From an uncultured Atopobium sp. (lineage in GTDB: Bacteria; Actinomycetota; Coriobacteriia; Coriobacteriales; Atopobiaceae), in contig CAMPCT010000053.1 in assembly GCA_946647055.1 (NCBI GenBank), positions 1 to 11,579 of the forward strand: a stretch of DNA of 11,579 bases, given 5' to 3'. Shown one piece after another: positions 7,101 to 11,579 of the stretch (position 1 is the first letter of the stretch; each line of letters opens with the position of its first letter). The notes below the pieces were generated by a model. It made no database searches and was not told the origin of the DNA. It was given only the letters and a program-made list of their open reading frames with translations. The translations under genes and the position numbers were made by a program.

Positions 7101-8682
7101 CGACGGAGAGGAGCTCGACGGCAGAGCTGCTGACGGGGTCAGGGTTGGTGTACGTCGTTTCACCGGAGGTCGCGGGGTCGTTGCGCGTGTCCTTCCAGTT
7201 CAGGGTGGCTGTGGTGTTGGTGTCAAACGTTCCGTCCGCGTGGATGTACGGCTTCACCTCTGCGGGCAGGCTGTCATAGAGGCCGTTCTCGATGTCGGCG
7301 ATATAGTCGAGCGTGGTCTGGCTGGGATAGACGTCGAAGGTCACGGAGTAGGTGACGCCGTCGAGCAGCGTGCCGACGCTCGAGAGGTCCCAGTCGACGG
7401 AGCTGCCGTTGAGTGAGGCCGTGGGCGGGTTGTAGTTGTAGAGCTCGTTGGCCGCGGTCCACTCGTACTTGAGCTGGCCGCCGGAGAGCGTGCCGTTGAC
7501 GTCGACGGAGTGGCTGCTGCCGCCTCCGTCCGTCCACGTGACCGTCTTGCCGTCGGCGCTGACGGTGTACTCGATGGTGTTGCCGTCGCGGTCGACGCGC
7601 GTGAACTTGTTGTTTACCACGGGGATGGAGAGCCAGTACTGGTAGGACCCCTCATCGACCTCGAGAAGCTCGAGGTCGCCCGAGCTGGTTGCCACCTCAT
7701 GGGTGGTGCCGTCGGAGATGGAGACCGAGGAGATGCCCATGGCCTGGACGACCTTGTCGAAGATCTCGTCGATCGCGGCCTGGAGCTGGGCCGTCTCGCC
7801 TGCGTTGAAGTAGTTGGGGGCGTCCTGCGTCGCCGCCACGACGTTGTTGATGCTGCCGCCGCGGTGCTGGTTGTTCTCGGAGTAGTACATGAGGTCGTCG
7901 AGCAGGTCGGCCTCGGTGCCGTAGGCGTAGATGCCGTAGAAGGTGCCGCCGGTCCCCTCGCAGGCGCTGGCGATTGCGTAGGCCTCGCCCGTCGCGGCGT
8001 TGTAGCGGTCGCGCAGCTGGCCGATGCTGGCGCCGGTCGGGGCGATGGCGTTGTTGCCGTTGCCGGACGCGGTCGGGGCGCCGTCGGTGATCATGACGAC
8101 GAAGACCGGGTCGTCGTTGCGGACGCCGTCCACGAGCGTCTGGGCCCGCTGCAGCGCGCTCTCCCAGTTGGTGCCGTAGCCGTTGTAGGTGAAGCTGGTC
8201 CGCCCGTCCGTGCCGCCGTCGTCGAAGCGGTTGGCGAGCCCCGTGACGTCCGTGGTCCACCCCTGGACCTGGCTGCCGGTCACGGCGAAGTTCACGAGAG
8301 ACACGCGGATGTTGTCCTCCGCGGTGTTCTGGTAGGTGGCGAGGTTCGCCAGGAAGTCGTGCACGACGTCCTCGGCCTGGTCCGCGCGGGAGTACCTGGA
8401 GGTCCCGGCGTTGCTGGTCATGCTCTGGGAGATGTCGTACACGACGACGACGTTCACCCCGCCCGCCTCCTGGGTCTCGTCGTCGGCGTCGCCGGTCACC
8501 GAGAGCTCGAGCTTGAAGGTGCCGTCCTCTGTTCCGTCGGACGTCTCGTTTGGTGTGAGCGTCTTGCTGTGCCCGGGCGTGTCGCCCGCGTCTGCCAGCG
8601 CAACGTTCACGCCGAACATGACGATGGCAAACACCGCTAGCGCGGCTGCCAGCCATGCCCAGACTACCCTCTTGACCTTCAT
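4060..8682 (-). CDS. VWA-domain, isopeptide-repeat cell-wall adhesin (VPKTG-anchored)
   Basis: This is a complete surface protein of 1540 residues, probably a pilus-tip or stalk adhesin. Domains: signal peptide 1-30 (ALA before D31); VWA domain ~73-316 with metal-ion motif DISQS (83-87) and ITDG; a region 525-665 with KEW and TNY; a domain ~666-823 starting LTKEV and ending TNEY; two Cna_B domains, 825-919 (Lys832, Glu896, Asn918) and 926-1013 (Lys931, Asn1011); three Spy0128/FctA-like pilin domains, 1020-1248, 1252-1365 and 1370-1489; a Pro/Lys linker; VPKTG 1509-1513; a hydrophobic segment 1519-1533; and an RRRKA tail. The Lys/Glu/Asn pattern predicts internal isopeptide bonds. The first pilin domain is split by an acidic insert at ~1076-1190. 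Start: the ATG at 8682 has AGGAG six bases upstream; an in-frame TTG two codons earlier touches that site and is rejected. A sortase is needed for anchoring but none is in the window. Confidence 0.92.
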   Translation of the reverse strand: MKVKRVVWAWLAAALAVFAIVMFGVNVALADAGDTPGHSKTLTPNETSDGTEDGTFKLELSVTGDADDETQEAGGVNVVVVYDISQSMTSNAGTSRYSRADQAEDVVHDFLANLATYQNTAEDNIRVSLVNFAVTGSQVQGWTTDVTGLANRFDDGGTDGRTSFTYNGYGTNWESALQRAQTLVDGVRNDDPVFVVMITDGAPTASGNGNNAIAPTGASIGQLRDRYNAATGEAYAIASACEGTGGTFYGIYAYGTEADLLDDLMYYSENNQHRGGSINNVVAATQDAPNYFNAGETAQLQAAIDEIFDKVVQAMGISSVSISDGTTHEVATSSGDLELLEVDEGSYQYWLSIPVVNNKFTRVDRDGNTIEYTVSADGKTVTWTDGGGSSHSVDVNGTLSGGQLKYEWTAANELYNYNPPTASLNGSSVDWDLSSVGTLLDGVTYSVTFDVYPSQTTLDYIADIENGLYDSLPAEVKPYIHADGTFDTNTTATLNWKDTRNDPATSGETTYTNPDPVSSSAVELLSVAKEWKNDIDGQTEAPIVLDVTRDGTHKYDLAISSSTGWKGNIYVSIGLMRTNEKTGEMEVLAQGHDFTFVEPKDIGYYWDIDVPVVHPMMIDGELTMLIKVDEKHPAPSGAETYTFEDFEGEYYAGDVGTASLTATNYRRSRLNLTKEVEGDAPEDATFPFTLNVVNCNEAKGDPDNINSDAYVWFSIRDASGARVTDTGYVISGATAEEGNTGYYYAKSSQDIKVKIPAGYTVSFINIPAGSTYTFTEDALDPLYIFKSSELTEGVDDDFSDGQTSEGTVVEWNSEYLVTFTNEYAAIDVTVTKTWDDNGDQDKVRPTSLTLVLNGLPSGTTAPTPTVTKSGDNWTYTWKGVPKYDGEGEEIAYTVTEDAVPEGYECTAPTVDAGGTITNTHTPATVDIKVTKEWDGPVAEGGATIYLCINGVRSDKSVTLPDAAGNNTFTWEGLPKNDSNGEIAYTVEEDQIDGYKTPVVTGNATDGFTVTNAYQAAGEAEIVVHKELTGATLNAGDFTFTITPKDGAPEPESLTATNDANGNVSFSIKFDQDDIYGAADSGDGDTNDPEPPQGMSAEDVELEADDAADEVTDEPADEAVTDEPADEAVADETTDEVVADEPATDEPADEAVVDEPADEATDEPSLFAELANVMRKLFSPTTAFAAEGDAPGTFVFVYEITEENGGKPGYTYDDSTITVTVTVTDDGKGNLSFEYAYDPEDATFKNSYEAKGEATIEVEKVLEGAEWPEGETLTLTLAAKGEAPMPETTTAELTEAGTASFGPIAFDQTAIGKSFTYTVSEDGFEAAGWTGSGDVTVTIKVTDNGDGTLDAAVSYSPSATITNTFELEPVRIDPPIKKVVTGDTPPTDETFTFQMVAITEGAPMPKGSSNGAKTVNIKGGGEYEFGWIEYAEVGTYEYEVSEVAGTNPNYTYDSNKYTITVEVTEEDGKLVATVTGGENEDGLVTFTNTYTEPTTPPVPPKPTPKPKPVVPKTGDETPQAGMLALLGAALLGYGVYRRRKA
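4499..4542 (-). repeat. 44-bp perfect repeat (copy 1) in the last pilin domain
   Basis: This stretch is identical to 9632-9675, base for base over 44 positions by my reading. It encodes the GDTPPTDETFTFQMV part of the last pilin domain in both genes. Flanking sequence is similar but not identical, so this is the core of a wider paralogous region and a likely recombination point. Confidence 0.8.
5113..5457 (-). other. Acidic insert splitting a pilin domain (VWA adhesin)
   Basis: About 115 codons are inserted in the loop between FDQDDIY and TFVFVYEITEE, which are adjacent strands in uninterrupted copies of this domain. Order: a Gly/Asp/Pro-rich start; a degenerate nine-residue acidic repeat of DEPADEAV type (coding bases about 5194-5355, a 27-base period); then a short helix-like segment LFAELANVMRKLFSPTTAFA ending in an AxA motif; then back into the domain. 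The same architecture occurs at the same loop in the second surface protein. Confidence 0.8.
5194..5355 (-). repeat. Degenerate 27-bp tandem repeat encoding acidic DEPADEAV units
   Basis: About six imperfect nine-residue units with the theme V-T/A/V-D-E-P-A-D-E-A. Units differ by substitutions and at least one is irregular in length. Such repeats often vary in copy number between strains. Confidence 0.75.
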
Positions 8683-8688
8683 CGCCAA

Positions 8689-8693
8689 CTCCT
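8689..8693 (-). promoter_or_regulatory. Ribosome binding site deciding the adhesin start
   Basis: AGGAG on the minus strand, six bases before the ATG at 8682. The alternative TTG at 8688 abuts it directly and cannot be used with this site. Confidence 0.75.
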
Positions 8694-8766
8694 AACTCCA
8701 ACGCAGCCACTAAGACACGTATAAGGAACCCACCACATCCCGGCGCGGGCTCCTGGCTTGCTTCGT

Positions 8767-8832
8767 TCAACCGCCGCTGCCGAGAGATCGAGCAGCGGCG
8801 GGCCTTGACTGGGTCGTCTCCAAGGGGTTCAT
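8767..8832 (-). CDS. Possible 21-residue leader peptide upstream of the VWA adhesin
   Basis: A short frame starts at ATG 8832 and ends at TGA 8767-8769, 84 bases before the adhesin ATG. It is preceded by a very strong purine run (AGGGGAGG, 8835-8842); the spacing is two bases from GGAGG or five from AGGGG. The peptide begins MNPLETTQSRPAAA and is rich in Arg, Ala, Ser and Gly. Its second half lies entirely within the GC-rich stem-loop at 8771-8801, so ribosomes translating it would open that stem. This resembles an attenuation or translational-coupling leader, but no T-run follows. It may equally be a chance frame. No homolog is known to me. Confidence 0.25.
   Translation of the reverse strand: MNPLETTQSRPAAARSLGSGG
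8771..8801 (-). promoter_or_regulatory. GC-rich stem-loop in the 5' leader of the VWA adhesin
   Basis: CCGCCGCTGC (8771-8780) and GCAGCGGCGG (8792-8801) form a perfect ten-base stem. The loop can add three more pairs (CGA/TCG) around GAGA with a one-base bulge. It lies about 90 bases upstream of the adhesin ATG, within the likely untranslated leader. With no T-run on either side, I read it as an mRNA structure rather than a terminator. Confidence 0.6.
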
Positions 8833-8916
8833 TGCCTCCCCTTTCGCGCGGGACACGCTCTCTCCCGCATGAGTACGTTTCAGTGCTACAGACCCGTGAC
8901 TGTTCCATTTAGGGAT

Positions 8917-8949
8917 TAACTGGATGTCAATACGTGCATAATCCAGCTA
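8917..8949. promoter_or_regulatory. Inverted repeat around a TTGACA box: candidate operator/promoter
   Basis: TAACTGGAT and ATCCAGCTA form an inverted repeat (8 of 9 positions) with a 15-base spacer. A perfect -35 hexamer TTGACA on the minus strand lies at 8930-8925, overlapping the left arm. The expected -10 at a 17-base spacer is poor (TGGAAC), so this may be a regulator-dependent promoter of the adhesin gene. Assignment rests on sequence pattern only. Confidence 0.35.
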
Positions 8950-8961
8950 GTAACCCTTTAT

Positions 8962-8990
8962 GGGATAGTCTGGCCTATCATGCCATACCC
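8962..8990. repeat. 29-bp direct repeat, copy 1, upstream of the VWA adhesin
   Basis: GGGATAG-N15-CATACCC on the plus strand. The same two half-sites with exactly the same 15-base spacing occur at 9021-9049. The half-sites themselves are partly inverted, as for a dimeric regulator. Copy starts are 59 bases apart, and both lie upstream of the TTGACA box for leftward transcription. Confidence 0.5.
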
Positions 8991-9020
8991 TGTGGGAAAT
9001 AACCGCGAGAATTTGAAATT

Positions 9021-9049
9021 GGGATAGATGTTTCCTTACTGGCATACCC
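9021..9049. repeat. 29-bp direct repeat, copy 2, upstream of the VWA adhesin
   Basis: Second GGGATAG-N15-CATACCC copy. The N15 differs from that of copy 1 while the half-sites and spacing are kept, which suggests selection on the half-sites. An 11-base palindrome AATTTGAAATT lies directly beside it at 9010-9020. Confidence 0.5.
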
Positions 9050-9116
9050 GCGGGCCCTCTGCCTGCAGCTTTTGAGGGATGGGCTCCTACACAACTAGTG
9101 CATGCCAGCCACAAAG

Positions 9117-9146
9117 GAGGAGGGGCTCCCGTAGGAACCCCTCCTT
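9117..9146 (-). terminator. Strong hairpin 3' of the multidomain pilin-type gene
   Basis: AGGAGGGG (9118-9125) and CCCCTCCT (9138-9145) form an eight-base stem about 40 bases past the stop codon. On the minus strand the stem is followed by CCTTTGTGG, a poor T-run. Positions 9117-9145 match 4001-4029 with one difference, so the same element ends both surface-protein genes. Confidence 0.6.
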
Positions 9147-9183
9147 TAGGTCGGATCATGTTGGCCAGCTGGCCGTTGACGCC

Positions 9184-9284
9184 TTAGGCCTTGCGGCGGC
9201 GGTACACGCCGTAGCCCAGAAGGGCGGCACCGAACAGGGCGATCAGGCCTGTCTGCGGGGTCTCGTCGCCGGTCTTGGGAACCG
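9184..9284 (-). repeat. Duplicated 3' coding end (copy 2): sorting signal
   Basis: Partner of 4060-4160. It encodes the same VPKTGDETPQ motif and GYGVYRRRKA tail, with only scattered base differences. Confidence 0.7.
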
Positions 9285-11579
9285 CGGGCGGCTTTGGCGT
9301 AGGCTTGGGCTTGGGCGTCGGCTTGGGCGGCTCGGGCGGGTTGGACGGCTTGGTGTAGGTGTTGGTGAAGGTCGCAACCTCGACGTCACCGCAGCTTCCG
9401 GTGGCCACCAGCTGACCGTCCTCCTCGGTCACGGTGACCGTGAGGGTGTACGAGGTGGAGTCGTACGAGTAGTTCTCGTTGCTGCCCGCGACCTCGGTGA
9501 GCAGGTACTCGTAGACACCCGCCTCCGTGAAGGTCATGACGCCGAACTCCTTCTCGCCAGCACCGACGATCGTCATGGTCTTGACGCCGTCGACCGTGCC
9601 CTCGGGCATGGGAGCGCCCTCGGTGATGGCAACCATCTGGAACGTGAAGGTCTCGTCCGTGGGAGGCGTGTCGCCGGTGACGATCTTCTTGACCGGCGGG
9701 TCATAGGTGGTCGGGATGGGCTGGTACGTGTTGGTGAACGTGTTGCCACCCGAATAGGTGACCGTCGTGGTGAGCTTGCCGTTCCCCGCCTCGTCGGTGA
9801 CCTTCACCTCGACGGTGCACTTGTGGTCGTCGTAGGTGTAGCCAGCCTTGCCGCCGTTGACCTCGGTGAGGGTGTAGGTGAAGGTCTTGTCGACATCGTC
9901 CTGGTCGTACTCGATGGCCTCGAACGCGAAGTTGCCCTCGGCATCGTTCTGGACGGTCTGGATGACCTCGCCCGAGGAGTCCCTCAGCTCGAAGCTGAAC
10001 TGGCCTTCTGCAAGGTCGGCACCCTCGAGGACCTTCGTGCCGGCGATGGTGGCAGAGCCCGAGGCGGTGTACGTGTTGGTGAACGTGGTGTCGCCGCTGA
10101 CCTCGTAGGTGACCTTGAGCTTGCCGCTGTAGTCATCGGTGACGGTGACGGTATACGTGACCTCATGACCGTCGTAGGAGTAACCGGGCTTGCCGTCGTT
10201 GACCTCCCTGATGGTGTAGGTGAAGGTCTTGGTGCGGACTGCGGGGTTGACCTCGTCGGCATAGGCGAACGTCGGGGCGAAGAGCCTGTTCAGGCCGAGC
10301 GCGTTGGCAAGATCGGAGAGCGGGCTGGGCTCGTCAGCAACGTCCTCGGCCGTGGCGTCGGTGGCAGCGGGCTCTTCGACGGACTCGTCGGCGACGACCT
10401 CGTCGGTGGTCTCCTCGGCAGCGGGCTCGTCAGCGGTAGGCTCGTCGGCGACGACCTCGTCGGTGGCTTCGTCAGCGATGCCGACCGGCTCCGTGCCCTC
10501 GTCAGCGGCAGGGGCGTCGTCCTCGGTGTTGGCGCTGCCGGTGTTGCCACCATCGGCGCTGCCACCGTCCTCGTCGAAGATGCTCAGGTCGTACGTGATG
10601 GTGTCGAACTCGACCGCACCAGAGGCGTCGTTGCTCTTCGTCTGGATGACCTTGCCAGCCTCATCGACCAGCTCGAAGGTGAACTGACCGTCTGCGAGGG
10701 TGCGACCGTTCAGCTTCTTCTGTGCCGTCGGTGTGAACTCGCCACCTTCCGGGTTGTAGGTGTTGGTGAACGTGGGCTTGTCCTCGCTATATGCCACGCT
10801 GGCACCGAGCGTACCGTCATGGTTGTCGGAGACCGTCACGGTCGCGGTGATCTTGTGGGCGTCGTACGTGATATAGGTCTTGTCTCCCTTTTCCTCGGTG
10901 ATCTCGTACACGTACGTGCCAGGAGCCGAGAAGGTGATCGCATCGAAGGCGACCTTGCCGGCGGCATCGTTGGAGGTGGTGTCGCTCCCCTGGATGGGGG
11001 CGCCGTCGACCGGGGTCAGCTTGAACGTGAACGCGCCGGCGGTGAGGGGGGCACCCTCGAGGACCTTGGTGGCCTCGATCGTCGCGGTGGTCGGGGTGAC
11101 CTTGTACTCGTTGTTGAAGGTAACGGTCCCGCTGGGGCTGACTTCGGCCGTCAGCGTGCCAGTGCCCGTGCCGTCATCCTTGACGGTGACCGTGACCTGC
11201 TTGGCGGTGTCGTTCGTGACACCAGCGTACGTGCCGGTCTCGGTCAGGGTGTACACGTAGGTTCCAGGCTTGGGATAGCTGATGGCGCCAAACGAGCCAC
11301 TTCCGCCGTTCGCCAGCTGGAGCTCGGTGACGTCGGGCATCGGGGCGTTGTTCGTGGTCGTCAGGGTGACGGTCCACTTCGCGTTCTCGGGGCCGGTGGT
11401 CCCTGTGGGGAGCTGCAGCACCTTGCTCACGGGGATGCTCGCCGTGGCGGGATTGGGGCTATAGGTGTTGGTCAGCGTGGTAACGGTGCCAGAGGCGGTG
11501 TTGCTGGAGAGCTTGTAGCCCGCAGGCAGCGTGCCCTCGGTCCAGGTGTAGGAGACCTCCTGGCCGTTCGCGTACTTGG
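9184..11579 (-). CDS. Multidomain pilin-type (Spy0128/FctA-like) cell-wall protein, 5' end outside window
   Basis: The frame is open to the window edge, so the true start lies beyond it; a GTG at 11430 is internal. About 797 residues are visible. Residue numbers here count from Val at 11430. First comes the end of a Cna_B-like domain (YTWTEGTLPAGY...TLTNTY, 11577-11460), then five pilin-type domains: 1-110, 115-225, 232-454, 460-569 and 577-692. Most end in TNTY, the Asn of Lys-Asn isopeptide bonds, and carry YTxTE-like strands. The third domain is split by a ~113-residue acidic insert. The end holds a Pro/Lys linker (695-716), VPKTG (717-721), a hydrophobic segment and RRRKA. The last domain is nearly identical to that of the downstream adhesin. 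The protein should be sortase-anchored and proteolytically stable. It could be a pilus shaft or a wall-bound stalk; the missing N terminus leaves this open. Confidence 0.9.
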   Translation of the reverse strand, partial: KYANGQEVSYTWTEGTLPAGYKLSSNTASGTVTTLTNTYSPNPATASIPVSKVLQLPTGTTGPENAKWTVTLTTTNNAPMPDVTELQLANGGSGSFGAISYPKPGTYVYTLTETGTYAGVTNDTAKQVTVTVKDDGTGTGTLTAEVSPSGTVTFNNEYKVTPTTATIEATKVLEGAPLTAGAFTFKLTPVDGAPIQGSDTTSNDAAGKVAFDAITFSAPGTYVYEITEEKGDKTYITYDAHKITATVTVSDNHDGTLGASVAYSEDKPTFTNTYNPEGGEFTPTAQKKLNGRTLADGQFTFELVDEAGKVIQTKSNDASGAVEFDTITYDLSIFDEDGGSADGGNTGSANTEDDAPAADEGTEPVGIADEATDEVVADEPTADEPAAEETTDEVVADESVEEPAATDATAEDVADEPSPLSDLANALGLNRLFAPTFAYADEVNPAVRTKTFTYTIREVNDGKPGYSYDGHEVTYTVTVTDDYSGKLKVTYEVSGDTTFTNTYTASGSATIAGTKVLEGADLAEGQFSFELRDSSGEVIQTVQNDAEGNFAFEAIEYDQDDVDKTFTYTLTEVNGGKAGYTYDDHKCTVEVKVTDEAGNGKLTTTVTYSGGNTFTNTYQPIPTTYDPPVKKIVTGDTPPTDETFTFQMVAITEGAPMPEGTVDGVKTMTIVGAGEKEFGVMTFTEAGVYEYLLTEVAGSNENYSYDSTSYTLTVTVTEEDGQLVATGSCGDVEVATFTNTYTKPSNPPEPPKPTPKPKPTPKPPAVPKTGDETPQTGLIALFGAALLGYGVYRRRKA
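9632..9675 (-). repeat. 44-bp perfect repeat (copy 2) in the last pilin domain
   Basis: Partner of 4499-4542, about 5.1 kb away in the same orientation. Recombination between the two copies would delete the VWA adhesin's N-terminal part and fuse the genes. Confidence 0.8.
10237..10575 (-). other. Acidic insert splitting a pilin domain (multidomain pilin-type protein)
   Basis: About 113 codons interrupt the third pilin domain between YDLSIFD and KTFTYTIREVNDGKPGY. The fourth domain of the same protein reads YDQDDVDKTFTYTLTEVNGG without any insert, which fixes the boundaries. Order: a Gly/Asn/Asp stretch, an acidic DEVVADEP-type repeat (about 10321-10479), a short helix-like segment LSDLANALGLNRLFAPTFAY ending TFAYA-DE, then back into the domain. 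Confidence 0.8.
10321..10479 (-). repeat. Degenerate repeat encoding acidic ATDEVVADEP-type units
   Basis: Imperfect acidic units (TDEVVADEP, TADEPAAEE, TTDEVVADE and others). They are related to the repeat at 5194-5355 but more diverged in order. Confidence 0.65.

Noticed and set aside
7510..8640. 376-residue plus-strand frame opposite the VWA domain
   Set aside because: Same antisense-shadow character and no plausible domain; the VWA frame explains the sequence.
8683..8688. TTG start two codons upstream of the adhesin ATG
   Set aside because: It directly abuts AGGAG, leaving no spacer; the ATG at 8682 is six bases away.
11428..11430. GTG at 11430 as the start of the multidomain pilin-type gene
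   Set aside because: The frame stays open upstream and encodes the end of another isopeptide domain (TLTNTY), so the gene is cut by the window edge.

Overview
The window is GC-rich and has strongly biased third codon positions. Every gene I accept lies on the minus strand, so transcription runs right to left. Two long sortase-type cell-wall proteins with Cna_B and streptococcal-pilin (Spy0128/FctA-like) repeats, a VPKTG sorting signal and an RRRKA tail point to a high-GC Gram-positive. Coriobacteriia (Olsenella/Atopobium/Collinsella-like) is my best guess, by inference from sequence style only.

Layout in the direction of transcription. (1) 11579-9184: the C-terminal ~797 residues of a surface protein with five tandem pilin-type isopeptide domains and a VPKTG wall anchor; its 5' end lies outside the window. 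It is followed by a strong hairpin (9117-9146). (2) 9148-8683: an AT-richer intergenic region with two 29-bp direct repeats, an inverted repeat around a TTGACA box, a possible short leader ORF and a GC-rich stem-loop. (3) 8682-4060: a complete 1540-aa adhesin with signal peptide, VWA domain carrying a metal-binding motif, Cna_B-type and pilin-type repeats, and the same VPKTG anchor. It is followed by a near copy of the first hairpin (4001-4030). (4) 3909-2075: two overlapping genes, a GT-B-like putative glycosyltransferase and a TOD1/MUCI70 (DUF616)-type putative glycosyltransferase, apparently with their own extended -10 promoter. (5) 1835-1: an EF-G-like translational GTPase (EF-G2 type) with altered GTPase motifs; its domain V is cut by the window edge.

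The two surface proteins are paralogs at their C-terminal ends, and the shared module includes the 3' hairpin. Both carry a ~113-115-residue insert at the same loop of one pilin domain. It consists of an acidic DEPADEAV-type repeat followed by a short hydrophobic segment ending in an AxA motif. I consider this the most unusual feature of the window. A working model, which is inference, is a surface adhesin locus (a VWA adhesin plus a multidomain stalk or partner) next to a two-gene glycosylation or glycan-assembly unit. No sortase gene is in the window, so covalent pilus assembly cannot be shown from here.
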